The notes: generated from the letters alone by a model not told the origin. DNA of 7,564 nt from an uncultured Flavobacteriales bacterium (GCA_937890245.1 CALACF010000431.1:1-7564); one strand, 5' to 3'; positions 1 through 6,223 are shown, counted from the first letter of the stretch. A program made the numbers and translations.

Positions 1-2318
1 ACCTCTCGGCAAATTTTGCCTACACCGAGAACTACCAGCGCGACATCGATACGGAGTGCAATATCCGCCGCAACTACAGGGGTGGTCTCCGCTACGATTA
101 CAATGGCCGCCCCAAGGAGGTGAAACCCTTCAAGGGCGTCAGCCGCTCGCAGGCGCTCAAATGGCTCACGGATTTCAATTTCTACCCCGGCTTCAAGCAG
201 CTCTCCATGGGAACGACGATGGACCGGACCTATGAGACGAGTCGCGTGCGCAACAACACTGCGGCCTTGCTCGGTGTTGAGACGGGCGTGCTGATCAATA
301 CGCAGGTGCTCAAACAGTGGAACTGGGACCGCGACTACCGCGTTAAATACGACCTGACACGTGCGCTCAAGTTTGACTATTCTGGCCACGCGACGGCCTT
401 GGTAGGTGAGCCCGCTGGCGTGATTGCACAGGAAGGCACCGAGGAGTACAACCGGTACCGCGACACTGTTCGCGCCAACCTCGAGGGCTTCGGCGACGTC
501 ACCACGTACGACCATCAAATTACGGCGAGCTACCGCTTGCCCTTTGACAAGTTTCCGCTGATCAAATTCGTCTCGGGCGACGTTCGCTACCAGGCCACCT
601 ACCGCTGGGATCGCGCGCCGTTTGCCCAGGATTCTCTGGGCCACACGGTACAGAATTCGCGCAATATCAGCTTGAATATGCAGGCCAATCTCCTCTCGCT
701 CTACAACACCGTCCCCTTCTTGAAGGACATCAACGACGGCAAGCGTAAAAAGAAGGAGCCAAAGGAGGACGACGTCGACAACGAGGACCGCGACGGCTTC
801 GGCAACGAGGTCGACCCCAAGAAAGACAAGCCGGAACTGATCATCGACCCGATCACGTTCGTGCTCAAGGCGATGATGTCAGTGCGCAATGTTAGCGGAA
901 GCTTCTCGAGAAATGAGGGCTTGCTCGTGCCGGGCTTCGACCTGTCTCGCAAGGCGAGTTTTGCTGGAATGGACGACGCCTTCGAATCGCCGGGCCTGCT
1001 CTTCTTGCTGGGCCATCAAAACACCGATCTCACGGGTGAGAAGGTGGGCGATTTCGCTTTGATGGCCGCGGACAACGATTGGCTTATCGCAAACCCGGAT
1101 CAAAATCAGAACTATATGGAGAATTACAGCTCCAATCTGAATTTCCGGGCCACGCTGGAGCCATTCAAGGATTTCGAGGTAGAGTTGACGGGGACGCGAA
1201 CGGAGAGTCGCGATATCCAGAGTTTCTTCCGTTATGACGAGGCTTTGCAGGATTGGTCATTCCAGTCGCCACAGAACACGGGCAATTTTACCTCGACGAT
1301 TTTATCGTGGCCAACGGCCTTTGTCGAGGACGCGGATGATTTCTCGAGCGAAACCTGGCAGGCCTTCAAGCTGGCCCGACTCGATATTTCTGAGCGCCAA
1401 AATGAGGCGCATTACAATTTGAGCGACCCCGAGCCCACGGGCTATTACGAGGGCTGGGGCCCAACGAGTTCTGCTGTGACCATCCCGGCCTTTATCGCTG
1501 CGTACACGGGCAAAGACGCCACGAAGGTGAGCCTCGATCCGTTCAAGACGCAGATGGCGCCCAACTGGCGCGTGACGTACAACGGCCTGACCAAAGGTGC
1601 GCTGTTGAAGAACCACTTGAAACGCTGTTCAATTTCGCATAGCTACCGCTCGACGATGACGACGTCCTATGTAACGAACCTTTCGTTCGAAGAGACAGAT
1701 TCGGGCCTGCCTACTGAGTTTGACCAAAGCAGCTTCGGCAACTATATCACCCAGCGTCAGTACAACCAAGTGACGATTTCTGAGCAGATGTCGCCGCTCA
1801 TTGGCTTGGACATGACCATCAAAACGGCTGGCGAGAACGAGCCACAGGTGAAGATGGAAGTACGCCGCGACCGCACGGTGAACTTTGGATTGACGAACAA
1901 CCAGATCACGGAGACCAAGAGCTCGAGTTTCGTCTTGGGATTGGGCTACCGGATCGCCGACGTTCCAAATCCATTCTTGCGCACCCGCGGCAAGCTGCCG
2001 ATACAAATGCTGCAGCAAACCGATCTGGTGATGCGCATGGATTTGACGATCCGCGATAACGCCACGGTTATCCGCAAACTTGACCCGCTCTCAGTGAGTG
2101 GTCCGATCGGTGGTGGCACAGACGACGGGCGTGAAAATCAGGTGACAGCAGGCCAAAAAATCATCAGCATTAAGTTCTCGGCAGACCTTGAGATTTCCAA
2201 GAAGTTGATGCTGCAATTCTTCTTCGATGAGCAACTTACCCGTCCGAAAGTCTCGACATCATTTGCCACGACGAATGTGAAGACGGGCATCGCACTGCGC
2301 TTCAATTTGACGCAGTAA
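1..2318 (+). CDS. sprA: SprA (Sov) type IX secretion system outer-membrane translocon, C-terminal part
   Basis: The reading frame is open from the left edge (first full codon at base 3) to TAA at 2316-2318, so about 771 C-terminal residues of a protein usually near 2,400 aa are present. The true start lies outside; the GTG at 120 is internal, because the frame upstream encodes typical SprA sequence (NYRGGLRYDYNGRPKE). Other family-typical stretches are GLLFLLGHQ, NYMENYSSNLNFRATLEPF, SHSYRSTM, ISEQMSPLIGLDMTIK, TETKSSSFVLGLGYRI and the end GIALRFNLTQ. SprA is the very large outer-membrane beta-barrel through which type IX substrates leave the cell, for gliding or enzyme secretion. The alternating amphipathic strands seen here fit barrel wall. 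A charged, Asp-rich loop lies at about 738-836. The identification is by family resemblance, with high certainty; which substrates it serves cannot be told. Confidence 0.96.
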   Translation, partial: LSANFAYTENYQRDIDTECNIRRNYRGGLRYDYNGRPKEVKPFKGVSRSQALKWLTDFNFYPGFKQLSMGTTMDRTYETSRVRNNTAALLGVETGVLINTQVLKQWNWDRDYRVKYDLTRALKFDYSGHATALVGEPAGVIAQEGTEEYNRYRDTVRANLEGFGDVTTYDHQITASYRLPFDKFPLIKFVSGDVRYQATYRWDRAPFAQDSLGHTVQNSRNISLNMQANLLSLYNTVPFLKDINDGKRKKKEPKEDDVDNEDRDGFGNEVDPKKDKPELIIDPITFVLKAMMSVRNVSGSFSRNEGLLVPGFDLSRKASFAGMDDAFESPGLLFLLGHQNTDLTGEKVGDFALMAADNDWLIANPDQNQNYMENYSSNLNFRATLEPFKDFEVELTGTRTESRDIQSFFRYDEALQDWSFQSPQNTGNFTSTILSWPTAFVEDADDFSSETWQAFKLARLDISERQNEAHYNLSDPEPTGYYEGWGPTSSAVTIPAFIAAYTGKDATKVSLDPFKTQMAPNWRVTYNGLTKGALLKNHLKRCSISHSYRSTMTTSYVTNLSFEETDSGLPTEFDQSSFGNYITQRQYNQVTISEQMSPLIGLDMTIKTAGENEPQVKMEVRRDRTVNFGLTNNQITETKSSSFVLGLGYRIADVPNPFLRTRGKLPIQMLQQTDLVMRMDLTIRDNATVIRKLDPLSVSGPIGGGTDDGRENQVTAGQKIISIKFSADLEISKKLMLQFFFDEQLTRPKVSTSFATTNVKTGIALRFNLTQ

Positions 2319-2346
2319 AGGGCGGTGAATTTGTCGATTGAAAAGG

Positions 2347-2378
2347 TTGCTGAGAAATGAAAAGTTGCGCTAATTTGG
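2347..2378 (+). promoter_or_regulatory. Putative Bacteroidota-type promoter of gcvH
   Basis: TTG at 2347-2349 is followed after 21 nt by TAATTTGG at 2371-2378. This is one mismatch from the Bacteroidota -7 consensus TAnnTTTG, and the spacing to the TTG is within the known range. If the T of TA is at -12, transcription would start at 2383, the A of the gcvH ATG, giving a leaderless mRNA. No rho-independent terminator is visible between sprA and this site, so read-through from sprA is also possible. The call rests on the motif only. Confidence 0.45.
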
Positions 2379-2382
2379 CGCC

Positions 2383-2760
2383 ATGAATATTCCTCAAGAC
2401 CTCCGTTATTCAAAGGACCACGAGTGGGTTCGTTTGGAGGGTGACGTCGCCGTGATCGGTGTGACGCATTTCGCACAATGCGAGTTGGGCGACATTGTTT
2501 TTGTCGAAGTAGAAACAGAAGGCGATGAGCTCGAAACTGGAGATGTCTTCGGTACGATTGAAGCGGTTAAAACGGTCAGTGACATGATCATGCCCGTGGC
2601 TGGCGAGGTGCTCGAGTTTAATCCGAACCTCGAAGACAGTCCGGCCCTCATCAACGAGGATCCGTACGGCGAAGGCTGGGTCGTGAAGATCAAGGTGGCC
2701 GATGCCGATGAGGTGGCCGCGTTGCTCTCTGCCGAGGACTACGCATCTGAGATCGCCTGA
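2383..2760 (+). CDS. gcvH: Glycine cleavage system H protein
   Basis: This 125-residue lipoyl carrier protein is full length for GcvH. It starts MNIPQDLRYSKDHEWVRLE and contains THFAQCELGDIVFVE, both family hallmarks. The lipoylation site is Lys63 in GTIEAVKTVSDMIMP. In the glycine cleavage complex the lipoyl arm shuttles the aminomethyl group between the P, T and L proteins in the cytoplasm; in some bacteria GcvH also passes lipoate or octanoate to other enzymes. No gcvP or gcvT is in the window. The ATG at 2383 is chosen because it gives the canonical N-terminus; it has no Shine-Dalgarno sequence, as is usual in this phylum, and a promoter-like motif abuts it. The next gene starts 9 nt after the TGA. 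To my knowledge gcvH often sits beside sprA in Bacteroidota. Confidence 0.97.
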   Translation: MNIPQDLRYSKDHEWVRLEGDVAVIGVTHFAQCELGDIVFVEVETEGDELETGDVFGTIEAVKTVSDMIMPVAGEVLEFNPNLEDSPALINEDPYGEGWVVKIKVADADEVAALLSAEDYASEIA

Positions 2761-2769
2761 TTCTCTCGC

Positions 2770-3198
2770 ATGCAACGGGGCACAATCAGACGCTGGTCGC
2801 CTACTTTTTTTACAGGATGTATTGTGCTGATTCTGCACGGGCTTCCGGGCGGTGAACTCCACGCCGTCCCTTGGTGGGCGCAGATTCGACTCGACGCTTT
2901 GCTTCACATGGTCATGTTTGCCCTGCTCTCGGGCGTGCTTTTGACCGCTCTCACCAAAGGCCAATCCCGATCGGGCGCCTCCAGCGGCAAACTTTTTTCG
3001 CGCAATGTGCTTGCTGTTTTGCTCGCCTCTCTCGTCTATGGGGCGGGCTTGGAATGGGCCCAATGCCTTGTGTTTTCAGATCGTGGCGCAGATTTGACAG
3101 ACTTGCTTTCCGACGTGTTGGGCGCTGGATTTGGGGCGCTTGGATTTTGGGCACTGTATTTGAGATGCTCGCGGCGCAACAAAGCCCGGAACAATTGA
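2770..3198 (+). CDS. VanZ-like family small membrane protein
   Basis: A 142-residue, strongly hydrophobic protein with about four predicted membrane helices (roughly residues 9-25, 44-62, 79-98 and 112-131). The polar positions typical of VanZ-like proteins are present: LDALLHMVMF (Asp42, His46), YGAGLEWAQ (Glu95, Gln98) and DRGADLTDLLSDVLGAGFG (Arg105, Asp108, Asp111). VanZ itself confers low-level teicoplanin resistance in enterococci, but the role of the Bacteroidota members is unknown, and resistance should not be inferred. It starts 9 nt after gcvH and ends 15 nt before tonB, so it is almost certainly co-transcribed with them. The C-terminus is short and basic (RCSRRNKAR), which predicts a cytoplasmic tail. 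Family assignment is good; function is open. Confidence 0.88.
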   Translation: MQRGTIRRWSPTFFTGCIVLILHGLPGGELHAVPWWAQIRLDALLHMVMFALLSGVLLTALTKGQSRSGASSGKLFSRNVLAVLLASLVYGAGLEWAQCLVFSDRGADLTDLLSDVLGAGFGALGFWALYLRCSRRNKARNN

Positions 3199-3200
3199 TT

Positions 3201-3207
3201 TAATTTG
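3201..3207 (+). promoter_or_regulatory. TAATTTG -7-like element before tonB
   Basis: TAATTTG starts 13 nt before the tonB ATG at 3214, nearly the same placement as the identical heptamer before gcvH. It would put a transcription start at about 3213-3214. No TTG is found at the expected -33 distance, so this is a weaker promoter candidate and may only add to transcription coming from gcvH-vanZ. The TTG at 3205-3207, a possible alternative start codon for tonB, is part of this motif. Confidence 0.3.
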
Positions 3208-3213
3208 CCACTC

Positions 3214-3918
3214 ATGCAGCCCAGAAAAACACCCCACGCCGATATTGAGCAAAAGCGCGGATCCTTGCGCTCGATTGGCTTCACGGCTTCTCTCGCTCTT
3301 ATTCTCGCCGCCCTTGCTTGGACGAGTTACGATGTGAATATCATCAAGGCTCTCGGATTCCAAACGGATTTGCTCGAGGACGAGATCATCCCGGTGAATG
3401 TGATTCCGCCGCCACCACCCCCTCCGCCTCCCCAGCAAACAACGGTGATCGAGATTGTTGATGACGAGGAGGAAATTGAAGAGGAATTGGTCATTGAGGA
3501 CATTGAGCTCGATGAGGATACCGAAATCGAAGTCATCGAAGAGGCAGAAGACGATGTTGACGAGGACATCGCCTTCATGATTGTTGAGGACATGCCCGCC
3601 TTCGGACCCTGCACGAGCAAAACGGGCGACGAGCGCCACCAATGCACGCAGTTGGAGATCATCCGCTACGTATCAAGAAACACGAAATACCCGCCGATCG
3701 CCAAGGACGCCGGCATCCAGGGAACAGTATTTGTCTACTTCGTCGTGGGCAAGAATGGCGAAGTGCGCGACGTACGCGTGCTCCGCCCTGTCGACTCTCG
3801 CCTTGACGCTGAAGCGGTCCGCGTTGTAGAGTCCCTTCCGAAGTTCGTCCCGGGGCGACAGCAGGGAAAGTCGGTGAGCGTACAATACACGATTCCGGTG
3901 AAGTTCATCATCCGCTGA
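3214..3918 (+). CDS. tonB: TonB family energy transducer
   Basis: A 234-residue protein with classical TonB architecture. It has a short basic cytoplasmic N-terminus, one membrane helix (about 20-37), nine consecutive prolines (65-73), a very acidic segment (83-119, about 24 Asp/Glu in 37), and a C-terminal TonB domain (about 150-234) with YPPIAKDAGIQGTVFVYFVV, GEVRDVRVLRPVD, LDAEAVRVVESLPKFVPG and a terminal IPVKFIIR. TonB carries proton-motive energy from ExbB/ExbD to outer-membrane receptors such as SusC- or siderophore-type transporters. Cys133 and Cys144 flank the start of the C-terminal domain and could form a disulfide. ATG 3214 is preferred over the in-frame TTG at 3205, which is part of a promoter-like motif. 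It is last in the gcvH-vanZ-tonB run and is followed by a strong terminator. Its receptor partners are unknown. Confidence 0.94.
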   Translation: MQPRKTPHADIEQKRGSLRSIGFTASLALILAALAWTSYDVNIIKALGFQTDLLEDEIIPVNVIPPPPPPPPPQQTTVIEIVDDEEEIEEELVIEDIELDEDTEIEVIEEAEDDVDEDIAFMIVEDMPAFGPCTSKTGDERHQCTQLEIIRYVSRNTKYPPIAKDAGIQGTVFVYFVVGKNGEVRDVRVLRPVDSRLDAEAVRVVESLPKFVPGRQQGKSVSVQYTIPVKFIIR

Positions 3919-3924
3919 TCGCAA

Positions 3925-4464
3925 CTACAAAATATTGAAAGCCGCGTCGACAATTTGTTCGACGCGGCTTTTTTGTGCCGGGTCGCAAGCCACAGATATG
4001 TATGGAGCCCCTGACGCATCCAGCTGTTTGAGGCGTTGAGCATACAACACTTGAAGTGCCAGCCGGTCTTCAAAATCGGGCAAACTTCGCAGCGGGTCTG
4101 GATGCCAATCCCGCAAGGTCTCGCACAAGACAAACAGCCCAACTTCTTGAAATGAAAGCTGCAGATCTACGCCAAACACCTCGCCAGCCCAGACCTCAAG
4201 CACCAGGGGCCCTGTGTCGCAAATAACCCAAGGCGTCTCTCTAGGCGCTGCTGACTTTGCTTGCTGTACTGCCGTCTTCCAAGTCAAGTGCAGCGCCTTT
4301 AGTGTCTCCACCGTTGCCTGGCCGTGAAGCACATCGGGGTGTGTCCTGGCAAATTCACGGACCAAGGGCCAGCCTGTTTGTTTAGCGAGGGCTTCGGCGG
4401 TGGTGGTCTTTCCTGAATTCTCAACGCCGGTCAGAACCAGCACCCGGGGCTCAGTCCTTTCCAT
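3925..4464 (-). CDS. NadR/Ttd14-type P-loop ATPase (nicotinamide riboside kinase-like)
   Basis: A 179-residue soluble protein. The Walker A loop is GVENSGKTT (13-21), followed by VREFAR (35-40), a CDTGPLVLEVWAGEVFG segment (82-98) that resembles the Asp-containing nucleoside-binding stretch of this family, and DWHPDPLRSLPD (119-130). This pattern matches the AAA_28 (NadR/Ttd14) family, which includes the ribosylnicotinamide kinase domain of NadR, making NMN from nicotinamide riboside. There is no NadR adenylyltransferase or DNA-binding domain, so kinase activity is an inference. ATG 4464 is chosen because the protein then begins just before the P-loop strand and overlaps the upstream gene's TGA by 14 nt, a layout typical of translational coupling; an in-frame TTG at 4530 would add 22 unconserved-looking residues. 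The stop (TAG, 3925-3927) lies 6 nt from the tonB stop, converging. Confidence 0.85.
   Translation of the reverse strand: MERTEPRVLVLTGVENSGKTTTAEALAKQTGWPLVREFARTHPDVLHGQATVETLKALHLTWKTAVQQAKSAAPRETPWVICDTGPLVLEVWAGEVFGVDLQLSFQEVGLFVLCETLRDWHPDPLRSLPDFEDRLALQVLYAQRLKQLDASGAPYISVACDPAQKSRVEQIVDAAFNIL
3938..3974 (+). terminator. Rho-independent terminator of the gcvH-vanZ-tonB operon
   Basis: A perfect 13-bp stem (3938-3950 with 3959-3971, sequence AAAGCCGCGTCGA and its complement) encloses an 8-nt loop (3951-3958). On the + strand it runs into six T residues at 3969-3974. It starts 19 nt after the tonB stop. The whole hairpin lies inside the last codons of the converging kinase gene on the - strand. 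On that strand only TTTC follows the stem, so it should act mainly on the + transcript. Confidence 0.9.
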
Positions 4465-6091
4465 TGCCGCGCCCGTTGTCCAATTCGAAGTGGTCGTCAA
4501 AATCGCATTGGCATGGATCCGAGAATTCAATGGACACGTTGGGGAGCAGGGTTTTGAGGAACTCCTGCTCGACGGCGGTCATCTCGTTGTGCAGCAAATC
4601 CAGCTTGACCAGGCCAGGAATATCGCTGAGGGTGGCCGGAAATCGCGCCAAAACATTTCCCCACAAGTGCAGCTGCTCGAGCGATTTTATCTGATCAATG
4701 TCCATCGGGATGCCCCCGATTTCATTGTCGGATAGGTCAATTTCTCGCAGTCCCTCGATCTGGAGCAGGACGCGTGGAAACGCTTGGAGACGGTTGCCGC
4801 TGATGCTGATGCGTTCCAAGGTCTGCACCCATCGAAGTTCCGGTGGCAGGCCCGTCAACTTGTTTCGGTCGAGTACCAGTTCGCGCAGGGCGCTGAAGCG
4901 GACAATTCTAGCGTCGAGGGCGTGTAGACGGTCGCGCGTCAGGTCCAGGCGTATCACGCGTTCGGGGCGCATCAAGGCCTCGTCAAAATCGGTGTAAACC
5001 CGTGCGGTGTCCCAGGCCCAGCTCGAAGTGGTAGCCGATTCTGGGGCGGCGTGTTCGTGGGTTTGTGCTGCCGTATTTTGAGGGCAGGCCCAGAGAAGGA
5101 GGGCGATGATGCTGGTGAGTTGCAGCCCCAATTTTCGCAGGGCCGCCAGTGCGTGGTGGCGATCTTGTTCAAGCTGTGCCATCAGCGCCTGGCGGCCCGA
5201 GAACTGTTGTTCATCGCGCAGGCGTTCGTGGAAGTCGACCACCAGTGGGCGGCCGTACAAGTCGGGTTGGCCTGGGGACTGCGGGCCATCTACAATGAGG
5301 TGCACTTCGATTTTTAAGTCGCCGTCATCTTCCACGGTGGGCCGGCGCCCAATGTTGCACATGCCGCCCCAGCTGGGCGCGTTCAAGGCATCACCCAGGC
5401 GAACTGTCACGGCGTAAGCCCCTTCGCCCGGTATCAGTTTCCACGGGCTGTCGACCGAGAGGTTGGCCGTAGGAAATCCGAGCTTCCGCCCGATGCCCGC
5501 CCCACGAACGACGGTCCCGCGCAGCGAAAACGGCCGCCCGAGCAATTGCCGCCCCAGCGCAACGTCACCGCCCTGCAACGCCCGGCGAACCTTGGTGCTG
5601 CTCACAGTAATCTGATCGATAATTTCGGCTGGAATCTCTTGCACGTCGAATCCGAAGGCCTCGCTGCATTCGCATAAAAGCCGCACATCACCTTCCCGCC
5701 CAGCACCGAATCTGTGGTCATGCCCCACGACAATGGTTCCAACGCCGAGGCCATCGACCAAAATGGAGCGGACGTACTCCACGGGACGCAGCCTGGAAAA
5801 GGCGCGATCGAAGGGCACGACGACCACGTGGTCAACGCCGGCAGCCGCCAAACGCTCAAGTCGTTCTTCCAGGGTGTCGATCAAAACGAGCCCGCTATCC
5901 GGCCCGAAAAGCACCAACCGGGGGTGCGGGTCGAAGGTGAGAATTACGCTTTCTCCTCCGAGCTCGGCCGCTTTTTCGGTCACCCATTTGAGCAGGGCGG
6001 CGTGGCCCAAGTGCACACCGTCAAAAGTGCCGGGGGTCACCACGCGGTGCACGTCGTCCTCGAAACCAGGTAGCCCTTGATGAATCCTCAC
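4451..6091 (-). CDS. ribF: RibF (riboflavin kinase/FAD synthetase) fused in frame to an exported-type leucine-rich-repeat protein
   Basis: This single open frame encodes 546 residues. Residues 1 to about 317 are a complete RibF. The FMN adenylyltransferase half has GTFDGVHLGH (21-30), TFDPHP (52-57), GHDHRFGAGREGD (123-135) and SSTKVRRAL (164-172). The riboflavin kinase half has GRKLGFPTAN (201-210), NIGRRPT (246-252), EVH (262-264), DLYG (277-280) and RLRDEQQF (290-297). RibF phosphorylates riboflavin to FMN and adenylates it to FAD in the cytoplasm. RibF normally ends here; instead the frame continues through a signal-peptide-like segment (318-343) into six 23-residue LRRs (379-516) and a CQC-containing cap. 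The GTG at 6091 is chosen because it puts the GTFDG motif about 20 residues in, as usual; the TTG at 6100 falls inside a promoter-like motif. The fusion may be real, or the LRR part may have its own internal start. Confidence 0.9.
   Translation of the reverse strand: MRIHQGLPGFEDDVHRVVTPGTFDGVHLGHAALLKWVTEKAAELGGESVILTFDPHPRLVLFGPDSGLVLIDTLEERLERLAAAGVDHVVVVPFDRAFSRLRPVEYVRSILVDGLGVGTIVVGHDHRFGAGREGDVRLLCECSEAFGFDVQEIPAEIIDQITVSSTKVRRALQGGDVALGRQLLGRPFSLRGTVVRGAGIGRKLGFPTANLSVDSPWKLIPGEGAYAVTVRLGDALNAPSWGGMCNIGRRPTVEDDGDLKIEVHLIVDGPQSPGQPDLYGRPLVVDFHERLRDEQQFSGRQALMAQLEQDRHHALAALRKLGLQLTSIIALLLWACPQNTAAQTHEHAAPESATTSSWAWDTARVYTDFDEALMRPERVIRLDLTRDRLHALDARIVRFSALRELVLDRNKLTGLPPELRWVQTLERISISGNRLQAFPRVLLQIEGLREIDLSDNEIGGIPMDIDQIKSLEQLHLWGNVLARFPATLSDIPGLVKLDLLHNEMTAVEQEFLKTLLPNVSIEFSDPCQCDFDDHFELDNGRGNGKD
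4544..4957 (-). repeat. Six tandem 23-residue leucine-rich repeats
   Basis: Six units of 23 codons follow without gaps, each close to LxxLxLxxNxLxxLPxxLxxLxx. Clear examples are LRELVLDRNKLTGLPPEL and LREIDLSDNEIGGIP. The first unit has Asp in place of the consensus Asn and the last lacks the LP pair, as is normal for edge repeats. After the array comes a short cap with LPNVSIEFSDPCQC. LRRs are binding scaffolds; the ligand is unknown. Confidence 0.88.
5063..5140 (-). other. Internal signal-peptide-like segment between RibF and LRR parts
   Basis: Residues 318-343 of the fusion read LRKLGLQLTSIIALLL, then WACPQNTAAQ. This is a basic pair, a hydrophobic core of about 14 residues, and either a lipobox-like LWAC (Trp at -2 is unusual) or a signal peptidase I type TAA|Q end as often seen in Bacteroidota. 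It fits the N-terminus of an exported protein, not a linker. Candidate internal starts in frame are CTG 5140, TTG 5131 (preceded by AAAA) and ATG 5182. If read through, it would act as a membrane anchor with RibF inside and the LRR part outside. Confidence 0.6.
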
Positions 6092-6097
6092 TTGCGA

Positions 6098-6104
6098 CAA
6101 AGTA
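6098..6104 (-). promoter_or_regulatory. TACTTTG -7-like element before ribF
   Basis: On the - strand TACTTTG begins 13 nt before the GTG at 6091, the same geometry as at gcvH and tonB. It predicts a transcription start within about 1 nt of the start codon. No good TTG is present at the -33 distance. The alternative TTG start codon of ribF (6100-6098) is the TTG of this motif, which argues against its use. Confidence 0.35.
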
Positions 6105-6182
6105 ACGCAGGATTTTCGGCCATCGGTTATGGCGTTGCGTCAGTTTTTTTTGGCGGTTGGAAACACGTGTATAAATCGCCCG

Positions 6183-6212
6183 TTGGATTCGTCTTTATTT
6201 GGAGTACTTTTG
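6183..6212 (+). promoter_or_regulatory. Bacteroidota primary-sigma promoter of atpD
   Basis: TTG at 6183-6185 is followed by a 19-nt spacer and TACTTTTG at 6205-6212. This is an exact match to the TTG-N19-TAnnTTTG consensus known from Bacteroides and Flavobacterium. The expected transcription start is near 6217, giving a leader of about 48 nt. It is the best promoter in the window. Confidence 0.7.
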
Positions 6213-6223
6213 CCGCGTTTATG

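Noticed and set aside
120..122. GTG at 120 as the start of sprA
   Set aside because: The frame is open back to base 3 and encodes conserved SprA sequence upstream, so the gene is cut by the window edge.
2374..2383. TGGCGCCA palindrome just before the gcvH ATG as an operator
   Set aside because: Eight bases is short enough to arise by chance in GC-rich DNA, and it overlaps the promoter-like motif without any second copy nearby.
2410..3063. A 217-codon antisense open frame across gcvH and the VanZ-like gene
   Set aside because: It lies opposite two well-supported genes, its translation is rich in Arg, His and charged residues with no recognisable domain, and it has no promoter or coding-like start context.
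2770..3198. Glycopeptide resistance role for the VanZ-like gene
   Set aside because: No other van genes are present, and the setting is a secretion and TonB locus in a Gram-negative lineage.
3205..3207. TTG as the tonB start
   Set aside because: It is the end of a TAATTTG promoter-like motif, and an ATG follows three codons later.
3076..3642. A 188-codon antisense open frame opposite tonB
   Set aside because: It is the complement of the low-complexity acidic and proline region of tonB, and its runs of Leu, Phe and Asp/Asn mirror that bias.
4465..4530. TTG-initiated 22-residue N-terminal extension of the kinase
   Set aside because: The added residues look unlike the family, and ATG 4464 gives a normal N-terminus right before the P-loop.
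6098..6100. TTG as the ribF start
   Set aside because: It lies in the TACTTTG motif; GTG 6091 gives the usual distance to the GTFDG motif.
6144..6151. Run of eight T residues as a terminator between ribF and atpD
   Set aside because: No stable stem precedes it on the + strand, and both flanking genes diverge from this region, so no terminator is expected.
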